A program made the position numbers and the translations under genes. From Pseudomonadales bacterium (GTDB lineage Bacteria; Pseudomonadota; Gammaproteobacteria; Pseudomonadales; Halieaceae): a stretch of 64,000 bases of DNA. The stretch's first letter is position 1. Each line of letters opens with the position of its first letter. Of the stretch, positions 1-8,481 are shown in pieces. A model generated the notes under the pieces. That model saw only the letters and a program-made list of their open reading frames with translations. It made no database searches and was not told the DNA's origin. The DNA lies in assembly GCA_024234735.1 (NCBI GenBank), contig JACKNV010000001.1, positions 1-64,000 on the forward strand. Reading direction: 5' to 3'.

Positions 1-274
1 CCACGTGGCCCTCGCCGGAAACGACCTGGCCGGGGTGGAAGTCATTGACGTTGGATCCGACCGCGACGATCTCGCCGACGAACTCGTGGCCCACGATCAT
101 GGGGACCGGGATGGTTTTTTGCGCCCAGGCGTCCCAGTTGTAGATATGCATGTCGGTACCGCAAATGGCGGTGCGCCTGACCTTGATCAGCACGTCGTTG
201 ATGCCCGGAGCGGGCTCCGCGACATCCTCCAGCCACAGGCCCGGGCGGGCTTCTTTCTTGACCAGTGCTTTCAT
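1..274 (-). CDS. tdh: L-threonine 3-dehydrogenase, N-terminal part (cut by window edge)
   Basis: The reverse strand from the ATG at 272-274 reads into the N-terminal 91 residues of a zinc-dependent medium-chain dehydrogenase; the rest lies beyond base 1. The catalytic-zinc loop CGTD and the stretch HIYNWDAWAQ followed by TIPVPMIVGHEFVGE are characteristic of threonine 3-dehydrogenase, which oxidises L-threonine to 2-amino-3-ketobutyrate with NAD+, the first step of threonine breakdown to glycine and acetyl-CoA. The partner ligase (kbl) would be expected nearby but outside the window. The C-terminal NAD-binding half cannot be checked here. Confidence 0.88.
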   Translation of the reverse strand, partial: MKALVKKEARPGLWLEDVAEPAPGINDVLIKVRRTAICGTDMHIYNWDAWAQKTIPVPMIVGHEFVGEIVAVGSNVNDFHPGQVVSGEGHV

Positions 275-322
275 GGCAATACCCCGTGCTGAGTAGAGCT
301 GAGCGTCATCCCGCGGGCGCTT

Positions 323-1210
323 TCAGCCGTGGCGCTGCAGCCAGTCCAGCAGCAGGCTGTTTACCGCTTGCGGCTGTTCCTGGTGAAGGAAGTGCCCGGC
401 CCTTTCGAGCTGCCTGACATCCAGCCCCGCGGGAAAATCTTCCCGCTTCATCAGGGCGCGAAACACGCCGCTGTCGATACAACCGTCGCGCTCGCCGGTC
501 AGGGCGAGGGTTGGCACCTCGACCCTGTACAAGGCCTGTTCCCGGGCGGCGGCGGTGACGGGAAAGTTGCGCGGATCCAGGGCGGCGCGATAGTAGCCCA
601 GCGCGGCCCGCGTCACGCCCGGCTGGCGCAGGGTGTAGAGCACCGCGCGCAGCTCCGCCTCCGGCGGCTCCCAGCCCGGACTCCAGTGGCGCCACAGCAT
701 GCGGATGAAACGGTAATCGTCGCCGGCGACAATGCGCTCGGCCACGCCGCGCAACTGGAAAAACAGCATGTACCACGACAGGCGCAGCTGCTTCGGCCGA
801 CGCAGTACACCGGTGAGAAAGCGGTTGGGGTGGGGCACCGCCATGGCGGTGAGACTGTGCAGGCGCTGGGGCGCAATGGCGCCGACGGTGTAGGCAACGG
901 CGGCGCCCCAGTCGTGCCCGACCAGGTGGACCCACTGCTCGCCGAGCTGGTCGATGGCGGCCAGCACGTCGGTGGCGATCGTCGTCAGCCGGTAGTCGCC
1001 GTCGGCGGGAATGCTCTGTGGCTCGTAGCCGCGCAGGGTGAGGCTGATGGCGCGGTAGCCGGCCGCCGCCAGCGCCGGCAGTTGCAGCCGGTAGGAGCGC
1101 GCACAATCGGGAAAGCCGTGCAGGCACAGCACCACCGGGCCGCTGCCCTGCGCCAGGGCGCTGCAGCGCAGGGCGCCGAGCTGGAAGTTCAGCTGTTCGA
1201 AGTCAGGCAT
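323..1210 (-). CDS. alpha/beta hydrolase, epoxide hydrolase-like
   Basis: A 295-residue alpha/beta-hydrolase. The oxyanion motif HGFPD is at residues 31-35 and the nucleophile elbow is VGHDWGA with Asp at about residue 100, where esterases have Ser. An Asp nucleophile is typical of epoxide hydrolases and haloalkane dehalogenases (known of the family). A later Asp in GERDG and the His in AGHFLHQ complete the likely triad. No signal peptide is visible, so it is cytoplasmic. It lies 49 bases downstream of the tdh start on the same strand but the direction is toward the asparaginase-like gene upstream of it, so the three minus-strand genes could be one transcript. The substrate is unknown. Confidence 0.8.
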   Translation of the reverse strand: MPDFEQLNFQLGALRCSALAQGSGPVVLCLHGFPDCARSYRLQLPALAAAGYRAISLTLRGYEPQSIPADGDYRLTTIATDVLAAIDQLGEQWVHLVGHDWGAAVAYTVGAIAPQRLHSLTAMAVPHPNRFLTGVLRRPKQLRLSWYMLFFQLRGVAERIVAGDDYRFIRMLWRHWSPGWEPPEAELRAVLYTLRQPGVTRAALGYYRAALDPRNFPVTAAAREQALYRVEVPTLALTGERDGCIDSGVFRALMKREDFPAGLDVRQLERAGHFLHQEQPQAVNSLLLDWLQRHG

Positions 1211-1253
1211 CTGCGTGGCGTCCTCTGGCGGGGGAAAAGTGACCGGGCTGGGT

Positions 1254-1742
1254 TCATGTCACCAGGTGCTCGAAACGGTTGGCGGCGACATTCTTGCGTA
1301 CCCGGTCGGCGTCGAATACTTCGCCGTTCATGGCAATGTACACGCCGGGGGGCTTGCTCTGCACGGCGCCGATGGCACAGCCGATGTTGAAGATGGCGTC
1401 GCTGTGGGCAAAGGCCGCCGGCTGCAGGGCGCCGGTGAGTACGATGCGTTTACCGGGAATATCCCGCAGGGCCTGCCCGGTGGCCACCATGCCATCGGTG
1501 CCGTGGGTAATGAGTACACAGTCCTCGCTGCACTGTTGCACCAGCTGCCGGATCAGGGCGCGATCTCCAGTGGTCATGTCCAGGCTGTCCTTGCGCATGG
1601 CCGACTCGACGCTGAAGGCGAAACCCACTCCCATGCGCTGTAGCAACTCGCCGATGACGGGCTCGCCGACCTGGTAGTGGCTCTTGGCATCGAAGTAGAT
1701 CTTGTCGATGGTACCGCCGGTGGTGATGATGTGTAGCTTCAT
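1254..1742 (-). CDS. short asparaginase-like protein (N-terminal domain only)
   Basis: The 162-residue protein starts at the ATG at 1740-1742; a longer upstream reading frame to 1823 has no similarity to the family. Residues 1-15 carry the L-asparaginase motif ITTGGTID with its catalytic Thr, and VLITHGTDGM matches the second active-site signature (usual form HGTDTM, here with Gly instead of the second Thr). Full asparaginases are about 330 residues with a second C-terminal domain, which is absent here. The single-domain form exists as a small family, so this may be intact rather than truncated. It could hydrolyse an amide or act as a non-catalytic relative. It is divergent from the TauD-like gene; a TATACT -10-like hexamer lies at 1778-1783 on the minus strand. 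Confidence 0.75.
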   Translation of the reverse strand: MKLHIITTGGTIDKIYFDAKSHYQVGEPVIGELLQRMGVGFAFSVESAMRKDSLDMTTGDRALIRQLVQQCSEDCVLITHGTDGMVATGQALRDIPGKRIVLTGALQPAAFAHSDAIFNIGCAIGAVQSKPPGVYIAMNGEVFDADRVRKNVAANRFEHLVT

Positions 1743-1838
1743 GGTTTCCTGGCTGCGGCGCGGACGGGCAAGGTGGTAGTATAGCCAGCTTGTGGGGTGC
1801 CCGACACAGGTGGGGCGCGACAAGCGGGATGCCAGGCA

Positions 1839-2663
1839 ATGCTAGAAATCAAACCGATGGCCGGCGCTCTGGGCGCTGAAATTCACGGGCTGGACCTGTC
1901 GGGCGAGCTGGCCGGTGAGCAGGTGGCGCGATTGCGGGCCCTGCTCAACGAGTACGAAGTGATTTTCTTTCGCGACCAGGATATCGGCCCGGCCGCGCAG
2001 AAGGCGCTGGCCCTGTGCTTCGGCCCGCTGCAGACCCACCCGGCCTACGAAACGGTGGAGGGCTTCCCCGAGTTGACCATTCTGGAAAGCACCCCGGAAA
2101 AGCCCACCAAGATCGAGGCCTGGCACTCCGACATGACCTTCCGCAAACATCCGCCCATGGGTACCGTGCTGCGTTCGCTGATCGTGCCACCCAAAGGCGG
2201 CGACACCCTGTGGGCCAGCATGACGGCCGCCTATGAGGGGCTGTCGGCGCAGATGCAGGCATTCCTGCAGGGCCTGACCGCGGTGCACGACTTCGCCCAC
2301 GGTTTCAAGGAGAGCCTGGCGGAGCCGGGCGGCCGCGAGCGCCTGGCGCCCGCGATCGCCGCCAACCCGCCGGTGCGTCACCCGGTGATTCGCACCCACC
2401 CGGAAACAGGCAGGAAGGTGATTTTCGTCAACAGCCTGTTCACCACCCACATCGAGGGCCTGCCGCGCGCCGAGAGCGACGCGTTGCTGCGGTTTTTGTT
2501 TCGCCACGTCACCACCCCGGAATACACCTGCCGCTTCCCGTGGCGGCCGCACAGCATCGCCATCTGGGACAACCGCAGCACCCAGCACAAGCCCATCAAC
2601 GATTACTTCCCGGCGCACCGCAAGCTGCTGCGCATCACCATCGACGGCGACCGGCCGTATTAG
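1839..2663 (+). CDS. TauD/TfdA-family 2-oxoglutarate-dependent dioxygenase
   Basis: A 274-residue Fe(II)/2-oxoglutarate dioxygenase. The ATG at 1839 fits the family start; an in-frame start at 1797 adds 14 unlikely residues. The iron-binding facial triad is visible as WHSDM (His96, Asp98) and His250 in NRSTQHKP, with Arg265 in HRKLLRI placed to bind the 2-oxoglutarate carboxylate. Family members release sulfite from taurine or open 2,4-D and related aryl-oxy acids; the substrate cannot be decided from sequence, and no tauABC transporter is adjacent. Its stop codon overlaps the stop of the convergent symporter gene by four bases. Confidence 0.85.
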   Translation: MLEIKPMAGALGAEIHGLDLSGELAGEQVARLRALLNEYEVIFFRDQDIGPAAQKALALCFGPLQTHPAYETVEGFPELTILESTPEKPTKIEAWHSDMTFRKHPPMGTVLRSLIVPPKGGDTLWASMTAAYEGLSAQMQAFLQGLTAVHDFAHGFKESLAEPGGRERLAPAIAANPPVRHPVIRTHPETGRKVIFVNSLFTTHIEGLPRAESDALLRFLFRHVTTPEYTCRFPWRPHSIAIWDNRSTQHKPINDYFPAHRKLLRITIDGDRPY

Positions 2664-4204
2664 CTCGCCGGTTCCTCGGCGGTGAGCTCGGCATTGGTGG
2701 GCACCGAGCCGCGCCGAACGCGGTTGATATAACCATTCACCTCCCGCTTCACCTCCGGCGCAAACAGGTACAAACCGAGAATATTGGGCACCGCGATCAG
2801 GAACACCATCGCGTCGGAGAAATCCAGCACCGCGGTGAGCTGGATCATGCAGCCCAGGGCGATGAAGGCACAGAAGACCGCCTTGAACAGCATCTGGGTC
2901 GCCGCGCCCTCGCCGAACAGGTAGGTCCAGCCCTTGAGGCCGTAGTAGGACCAGGAAATGCTGGTGGAAAAGGCAAACAACAGGGCGGCGATCGCCAGCG
3001 GGTAGGGCGCCCAGCTGAAGTGGTGGGCGAAGGCCGCCGAGGTCAGGGCGATGCCCTCCAGGCCGCTGTCCATCAGGCCGTTGGGGTAGGCGGTGGTGAC
3101 GATGACCAGCGAGCTCAGGGTGCAGATCACCACCGTATCGATGAACGGTTCCAGCAGCGACACCAGCCCTTCCGAGGCGGGCTCGTCGGTCTGCACCGCG
3201 GAGTGGGCGATGGAGGCCGAGCCGATGCCGGCCTCGTTGGAGAACAGCGCCCGCTGGAAGCCGACGATGATCGCCCCCACCATGCCGCCGGTGGCGCTGT
3301 CGACGGCAAAGGCATCGTTCATTATCAGGGCGATGGCGGCGGGCAGGTGGGCAGCGCTCATGGCGATGATAACCAGCGCGCAGACGACGTAGAGTATGCT
3401 CATGAAGGGCACGATGTGCGCGGCCACCCGGGCGATGGAACGGATGCCGCCGATGATCACCACCGCCACGGTGACGGCCAGCAGCAGGCCGAACAGCCAG
3501 CCGCGATCGGCGAAGAAACTCTGCTCGCCGCCGGTTATGGTCACGAATTGTACATAGGCCTGGTTGGACTGGAACATGTTGCCGATACCGAGGCAGCCGA
3601 TCACCAGGGACAGCGCGTAGAAGCCGCCCAGCAGCTTGCCCCAGCGCGGCGCGCCGCGCACCGCCAGGTAGTGCTCGAGATAGTACATGGGGCCGCCGGA
3701 CACCGAGCCATCGGCATTGGTGCGCCGGTACTTCACCCCCAGGGTGCACTCCACCAGCTTGGTGGACATGGCCAGGAAACCGGCGATGAACAGCCACAAG
3801 GCGGCGCCGGGGCCGCCGATGGCGATGGCCACCGCGACCCCGCCGATATTGCCTATGCCCACGGTGCCGGACACCGCGGTCGCCACCGCCTGGAAGTGGG
3901 AAATTTCCCCGTTCGCCGCGGGGTCATGGTAGTGGCCGCGCACGTGGCGCAGGGCCAGGCCGAAACCGCGGATATTGATGAAGCCGAGATAGAAAGTGAA
4001 AAACAGCGCCGCCAGGGCCAGCCACAGTACAATCAGCGGGAAGTCCTGGCCCAGCACCTCGACCTTGTAGAACACGATGTCCGACAGGCCATTGGCCAGC
4101 GGGCGCACCAGGGTCTCGACCCGGGCGTCCAGGCTGGCGGCCTGAGAACCGTTACAGATTAACGCCGTCGCGACACCACCCGCTGCCTGTCTGCCTGTGA
4201 GCAT
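2660..4204 (-). CDS. sodium:alanine/glycine symporter (AGCS family)
   Basis: A 514-residue integral membrane protein with roughly ten or eleven hydrophobic segments. Signature stretches of the alanine/glycine:cation symporter family are present: SGTVGIGNIGGVAVAI, FIAGFLAMSTKLVECTLGVK and FSNEAGIGSASIAHS. It should import small neutral amino acids with Na+ across the inner membrane. The chosen start is the ATG at 4202-4204, preceded by a purine-rich GGGGAAAA; an upstream in-frame ATG at 4255 would add 17 non-hydrophobic residues. Two inverted repeats lie immediately upstream (4231-4276). The gene is convergent with the dioxygenase and its TAA stop overlaps that gene's TAG. Confidence 0.9.
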   Translation of the reverse strand: MLTGRQAAGGVATALICNGSQAASLDARVETLVRPLANGLSDIVFYKVEVLGQDFPLIVLWLALAALFFTFYLGFINIRGFGLALRHVRGHYHDPAANGEISHFQAVATAVSGTVGIGNIGGVAVAIAIGGPGAALWLFIAGFLAMSTKLVECTLGVKYRRTNADGSVSGGPMYYLEHYLAVRGAPRWGKLLGGFYALSLVIGCLGIGNMFQSNQAYVQFVTITGGEQSFFADRGWLFGLLLAVTVAVVIIGGIRSIARVAAHIVPFMSILYVVCALVIIAMSAAHLPAAIALIMNDAFAVDSATGGMVGAIIVGFQRALFSNEAGIGSASIAHSAVQTDEPASEGLVSLLEPFIDTVVICTLSSLVIVTTAYPNGLMDSGLEGIALTSAAFAHHFSWAPYPLAIAALLFAFSTSISWSYYGLKGWTYLFGEGAATQMLFKAVFCAFIALGCMIQLTAVLDFSDAMVFLIAVPNILGLYLFAPEVKREVNGYINRVRRGSVPTNAELTAEEPAS

Positions 4205-4230
4205 GTAGTTTTCCCCGCCCGCCTTACCGC

Positions 4231-4276
4231 CATGCTCGCACAGCGACCAGAGCATGCCAACCGCGCGTGGAGCGGT
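4231..4276 (-). promoter_or_regulatory. two adjacent inverted repeats in the symporter leader
   Basis: Two dyads occur in a row: CATGCTC at 4231-4237 with its exact complement GAGCATG at 4250-4256, and ACCGC at 4260-4264 with GCGGT at 4272-4276. They sit 27-72 bases upstream of the symporter start, either as operators or as leader-RNA hairpins. I do not recognise a riboswitch. Confidence 0.35.
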
Positions 4277-4375
4277 GGGTTGCCAAGTTTTTTCCCCTGT
4301 CGGGCTTATGTTTTGGGTCGCGGGCCACTATCCTTGGGCAGGGCAATTTTTACCACTCAGACAGGAGCCAGCAGT

Positions 4376-5482
4376 ATGAAGACCCGCGCCGCAGTCGCCT
4401 TCCAGGCAGGCAAGCCACTGGAAATCGTAGAAGTAGACCTCGAGGGCCCGCGCCATGGCGAAGTGCTGGTCGAGGTAAAGGCCACCGGAGTGTGTCACAC
4501 CGATGCGTTCACGCTTTCCGGTGATGACCCGGAGGGTGCGTTCCCCGCCATTCTCGGCCACGAGGGTGCCGGCGTGGTGGTCGAAGTCGGGCCCGGGGTG
4601 ACCAGCGTCAAGCCGGGCGATCACGTGATTCCCCTGTATACGCCGGAGTGCCGGGAGTGCGACTTCTGCCTGCACCCCAAGACCAACCTGTGCCAGTCGA
4701 TCCGCGAAACCCAGGGCCGGGGCGTGATGCCCGACGGCAGCAGCCGCTTCTCCCTGGACGGCAAGCCGCTGCTGCACTACATGGGCTGCTCGACGTTTTC
4801 CAACTACACGGTATTGCCGGAGATTGCCGTGGCAAAAGTGCGCGAGGACGCCCCCTTCGACAAAATCTGTTACATCGGCTGTGGTGTCACCACGGGAATC
4901 GGCGCGGTGGCCTTCACCATGAAAGTGGAGCCGGGCTCCACGGTGGCGGTATTCGGCCTGGGCGGTATCGGCCTGAACGTGCTGCAGGGTGCGAAAATGG
5001 TGGGCGCCACCCGCATCATCGGCGTCGACCTCAACCCCGGGCGGGTGGAACTGGCGAAAAAGTTCGGTATGACCGACTTCGTCAACCCCCGCGACGTGGA
5101 CGACGTGGTTCAGCACCTGATCGAGATGACCGGCGGCGGGGTCGACTACAGCTTCGAGTGCATCGGCAACGTCGAGGTGATGCGCCAGGCCCTGGAGTGC
5201 TGCCACAAGGGTTGGGGCCAGAGCTGTATCATCGGCGTGGCCGGCGCCGGCCAGGAAATTTCCACCCGCCCTTTCCAGCTGGTTACCGGCCGTTCCTGGC
5301 GCGGCACGGCGTTCGGGGGCGCCCGCGGGCGCACCGATGTGCCGATAATCGTCGACTGGTACATGGAGGGCAAGATCAACATCGACGACCTGATCACCCA
5401 CACCATGCCGCTGCAGGACATCAACAAGGCCTTCGACCTGATGCATGCCGGTGAGAGTATCCGCTCGGTGGTGGAGTACTAG
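4376..5482 (+). CDS. frmA: S-(hydroxymethyl)glutathione dehydrogenase / class III alcohol dehydrogenase
   Basis: A 368-residue zinc alcohol dehydrogenase of class III. The catalytic zinc ligands are in GVCHTD, GHEGAG and GCGVTTG; the structural zinc loop is intact as CRECDFC followed by NLC. The NAD-binding motif is VFGLGGIGLNVLQGAK. It oxidises S-hydroxymethylglutathione, formed from formaldehyde and glutathione, to S-formylglutathione, and can also reduce S-nitrosoglutathione (established for the family). The ATG at 4376 is preceded by ACAGGAGCC; the frame is open further upstream to 4232 but the extension is not family-like. The next gene, encoding the hydrolase for its product, begins two bases after the stop, and the formate dehydrogenase genes follow. 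Confidence 0.95.
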   Translation: MKTRAAVAFQAGKPLEIVEVDLEGPRHGEVLVEVKATGVCHTDAFTLSGDDPEGAFPAILGHEGAGVVVEVGPGVTSVKPGDHVIPLYTPECRECDFCLHPKTNLCQSIRETQGRGVMPDGSSRFSLDGKPLLHYMGCSTFSNYTVLPEIAVAKVREDAPFDKICYIGCGVTTGIGAVAFTMKVEPGSTVAVFGLGGIGLNVLQGAKMVGATRIIGVDLNPGRVELAKKFGMTDFVNPRDVDDVVQHLIEMTGGGVDYSFECIGNVEVMRQALECCHKGWGQSCIIGVAGAGQEISTRPFQLVTGRSWRGTAFGGARGRTDVPIIVDWYMEGKINIDDLITHTMPLQDINKAFDLMHAGESIRSVVEY

Positions 5483-5484
5483 GC

Positions 5485-6321
5485 GTGGAGCAGATTGCCG
5501 AGAACCGGTGTTTTGGCGGCCGCCAGCTGCGCTACAGGCATGCCTCGCAGGCGCTGGACTGCGATATGAACTTCTCCATCTTCCTGCCGCCGCAGGCAGC
5601 GGAGGGCAGCGTCCCGGTGGTGTACTGGTTGTCGGGGCTCACCTGCACGGACGAGAATTTCGTGACCAAGGCCGGGGCCCAGCGCTATGCCGCGGAGCTG
5701 GGGCTGGCGCTCGTCGCCCCGGACACCAGTCCGCGCGGCGCAGCGGTGCCCGACGACCCCGAGGGCGCCTACGACTTCGGCCTGGGCGCGGGCTTTTACG
5801 TCAACGCCACCGCAGAGCCCTGGCGGCGCCATTACCGCATGTACGATTACGTGGTGGAAGAGCTGCCGGCATTGGTGGCGGCGCAGTTTCCGGTGGATGC
5901 CTCGCGGGCGGCGATCTGCGGCCACTCCATGGGCGGCCACGGGGCCCTCACCATTGCCCTGAAGAACCCCGGGCGGTTTCGCTCGGTGAGCGCTTTCGCG
6001 CCGATCTGCTCGCCGCTGAATTGCCCCTGGGGCGAGAAAGCGCTGGGCGGCTACCTGGGGCCGGATCGGGAGGCCTGGCGTGAATACGACACCGTCGCCC
6101 TGCTGGGGCAGGCGAGCGAGCGCCTGCCGGTGCTGGTGGACCAGGGCGAGGCGGACGACTTCCTGGCGGAGCAGCTCAACATTCAGCTGCTGCAGGAGGC
6201 CAGCGGGGCGGCGGATTACCCCATGAGCATCCGCATGCAGCCAGGTTACGATCACAGTTATTTTTTTATCGCCTCGTTCATCGGCGAGCACCTGGCGTTT
6301 CACGCCGGGTGCCTGTATTAG
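5485..6321 (+). CDS. fghA: S-formylglutathione hydrolase
   Basis: A 278-residue esterase-D family serine hydrolase starting at a GTG codon. The nucleophile Ser148 is in GHSMGG, the oxyanion region is WLSGLTCTDENF, the acid is probably in VDQGEADDF and the His is in GYDHSYFF. It cleaves S-formylglutathione to formate and glutathione in the cytoplasm, the second step of glutathione-dependent formaldehyde oxidation. It begins two bases after the frmA stop, so it is almost certainly co-transcribed and may be translationally coupled. Confidence 0.94.
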   Translation: MEQIAENRCFGGRQLRYRHASQALDCDMNFSIFLPPQAAEGSVPVVYWLSGLTCTDENFVTKAGAQRYAAELGLALVAPDTSPRGAAVPDDPEGAYDFGLGAGFYVNATAEPWRRHYRMYDYVVEELPALVAAQFPVDASRAAICGHSMGGHGALTIALKNPGRFRSVSAFAPICSPLNCPWGEKALGGYLGPDREAWREYDTVALLGQASERLPVLVDQGEADDFLAEQLNIQLLQEASGAADYPMSIRMQPGYDHSYFFIASFIGEHLAFHAGCLY

Positions 6322-6421
6322 TGGCGGATTGAATTCCACCCAGTGGGGCAGCGGTGCAGGGCCGGGTTGATGCGGCCAGGGTAGCGGAGTGATATCCGCG
6401 GTACGGGAGGAGGTCGCGGTG

Positions 6422-6916
6422 ATGGGCGTTGAGCAAGCCAACAGCGAGGCCGGCGACCAGCTGATCGCCGCCCAGATCGCCCGTTTCCGGGATGTGCCGG
6501 GAGGTTTGCTGCCCCTGCTGCATGCGGTGCAGGCATCGCTGGGCTTTATTCCGGCCACCGCGGTGCCCGCCATCGCCGGTGCCCTGGGCCTGTCCCGGGC
6601 CGAGGTTCACGGTGTTATCAGTTTCTATCATGACTTTCGCACCGCCCCCGCCGGGCGCCACGTACTGCAGCTGTGCCGCGCGGAGGCCTGCCAGGCCATG
6701 GGCGGCCGGGCCCTGGAGGCCCATGCCAGGGCGCGCCTGGGTATCGACTATGGCGGCACCAGCAGCGACGGCGCGGTGACCCTGGAGGCGGTGTACTGCC
6801 TGGGCAACTGCGCCTGTTCGCCCTCGGTGCGCCTGGACGACGCCATCCACGCCCGTGTGGACAACGCCCGGCTGGATGAACTGCTGGCGGAACTGGGCGT
6901 GGGAGCCGGCGAGTGA
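6422..6916 (+). CDS. fdsG: NAD-dependent formate dehydrogenase gamma subunit (NuoE-like)
   Basis: A 164-residue thioredoxin-fold [2Fe-2S] protein related to NuoE/HoxE. The four cluster cysteines are in CRAEAC and, about 43 residues later, CLGNC. In the soluble Fds complex this subunit forms part of the diaphorase arm. The ATG at 6422 has an excellent Shine-Dalgarno (GGGAGGAGG at 6405-6413); an in-frame GTG at 6389 is less likely. Its stop overlaps the fdsB GTG start (GTGA). About 100 bases separate it from fghA, leaving room for an internal promoter, though none is obvious. Confidence 0.92.
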   Translation: MGVEQANSEAGDQLIAAQIARFRDVPGGLLPLLHAVQASLGFIPATAVPAIAGALGLSRAEVHGVISFYHDFRTAPAGRHVLQLCRAEACQAMGGRALEAHARARLGIDYGGTSSDGAVTLEAVYCLGNCACSPSVRLDDAIHARVDNARLDELLAELGVGAGE

Positions 6917-8442
6917 GCCTGCGCCTGTTCCTGCCCCGCGACACCACGGCCCTGGCGCTGGGCGCCGACGCCGTGGCGATAGCCCTGCAACGGGCGGCGG
7001 CTGAACGCGACCTGCCCCTGCAACTGGTGCGCAACGGCTCGCGCGGCCTGTTCTGGCTGGAGCCGTTGCTGGAGGCGGAGCACGCCGGCCGGCGCATCGC
7101 CTTCGGTCCGGTGACGGTCGCCGCGGTGCCCTCGCTGCTGGAGGCGCTGGCCGGTGATCCCGGGGCGCATCCGCTGTGCCTGGGAGCGACCGCGGAGCTA
7201 CCCTACCTGCAGTCGCAGCAGCGGGTGAGCTTCGCCCGGGCGGGCCTGGGCGACCCCCTGTGCCTGGACAGCTACCGCTCGCAGCAGGGCTTTGTCGGCC
7301 TGCAGCGGGCCCTGCACCTGGCGCCCCGGGACATCGTCAGCGCAGTGACCGAGTCGGGGCTGCGGGGCCGGGGAGGTGCCGCCTTTCCCGCCGGCATCAA
7401 GTGGCAGACCGTGCTGGATACCCCGGGGGAGCAGAAGTACATCGTCTGCAATGCCGACGAGGGCGATTCGGGGACCTTCGCCGACCGCCTGCTGATGGAG
7501 GCGGACCCCTACCAGCTGCTGGAGGGCATGATCATCGCCGGCCTGGCAGTGGGGGCGACCCAGGGCTATATCTACCTGCGCTCGGAATACCCCCGCGCGG
7601 CGGAGATTCTCGCCCAGGCCATAGCCCGGGCGCGGGCGGAACACTACCTCGGGGACGATATTCGCGGCAGCGGCCGGGCGTTCGAGCTGCACCTGCGCAG
7701 TGGCGCCGGCGCCTATATCTGCGGCGAGGAAACCGCGCTGCTGGAAAGCCTCGAGGGCAGGCGCGGCACGGTGCGGGCCAAGCCGCCGCTGCCCGCGGTG
7801 CACGGCCTGTTCGGGCGGCCCACCGTGGTCAACAACGTGCTCACCCTGGCGGCGGTCACCACGATCATGGAAAAGGGCGCGGCCTTTTACCGCGACCTCG
7901 GCACCGGTCGTTCGCGCGGCACCCTGGCGGTGCAACTGGCCGGCAATATCCGCCGCGGCGGGCTGGTGGAACTGGCCTTTGGCGCCACCCTGCGCACCCT
8001 GGTGGAGGATTACGGCGGTGGTACCCGCAGCGGCCGGCCGGTGCGCGCCATCCAGGTGGGTGGCCCGCTGGGCGCCTACCTGCCCAAGTCGCAGTGGGAT
8101 ACGCCGCTGGACTACGAGGCCTTCGCGGCCATCGGCGCCATGCTCGGCCACGGCGGGGTGGTGGTGTTCGACGACAGCGTGGACATGGCGCAGCAGGCGC
8201 GTTTCGCCATGGAATTCTGCGCCGCGGAATCCTGCGGCAAATGCACCCCCTGCCGCATCGGCTCGGTGCGGGGAGTGGAGGTGCTGGACCGGGTGATCGC
8301 CCGCCAGGACACGGCGCGCCAGATCGACCTGTTGCGCGACCTGTGCGGCACCATGGAGGCTGGCTCGCTGTGCGCCATGGGCGGCCTTACCCCGTACCCG
8401 GTGCGCAGCGCCCTGGATCATTTTGCCGAGGATTTTTCCTGA
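6913..8442 (+). CDS. fdsB: NAD-dependent formate dehydrogenase beta subunit (NuoF-like)
   Basis: A 509-residue flavoprotein subunit. FMN-binding GRGGAAFPAGIKW and NAD-binding NADEGDSGTFADR are present, followed by the SLBB-like region and a [4Fe-4S] motif ESCGKCTPCRIG with a distal Cys in RDLCGTM. The first 120 or so residues resemble a thioredoxin-like domain but have no CxxxxC cluster site, as in other FdsB proteins where that domain is degenerate. It passes electrons from the molybdenum subunit to NAD+. It starts at GTG overlapping the fdsG stop. Confidence 0.93.
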   Translation: MSLRLFLPRDTTALALGADAVAIALQRAAAERDLPLQLVRNGSRGLFWLEPLLEAEHAGRRIAFGPVTVAAVPSLLEALAGDPGAHPLCLGATAELPYLQSQQRVSFARAGLGDPLCLDSYRSQQGFVGLQRALHLAPRDIVSAVTESGLRGRGGAAFPAGIKWQTVLDTPGEQKYIVCNADEGDSGTFADRLLMEADPYQLLEGMIIAGLAVGATQGYIYLRSEYPRAAEILAQAIARARAEHYLGDDIRGSGRAFELHLRSGAGAYICGEETALLESLEGRRGTVRAKPPLPAVHGLFGRPTVVNNVLTLAAVTTIMEKGAAFYRDLGTGRSRGTLAVQLAGNIRRGGLVELAFGATLRTLVEDYGGGTRSGRPVRAIQVGGPLGAYLPKSQWDTPLDYEAFAAIGAMLGHGGVVVFDDSVDMAQQARFAMEFCAAESCGKCTPCRIGSVRGVEVLDRVIARQDTARQIDLLRDLCGTMEAGSLCAMGGLTPYPVRSALDHFAEDFS

Positions 8443-8481
8443 ACGCCAGGCGTTGCTGGCGCCAGCGAGGAGGGTGATACG

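Noticed and set aside
1842..3797. A 650-codon minus-strand frame spanning the TauD gene and part of the symporter
   Set aside because: It is a frame-shifted reading of the symporter gene and antisense of the dioxygenase; no membrane segments or motifs.
4205..4375. Glycine riboswitch ahead of the amino-acid symporter
   Set aside because: Symporters of this family can be under glycine riboswitches, but none of the conserved core purine blocks is present; only simple dyads are seen.
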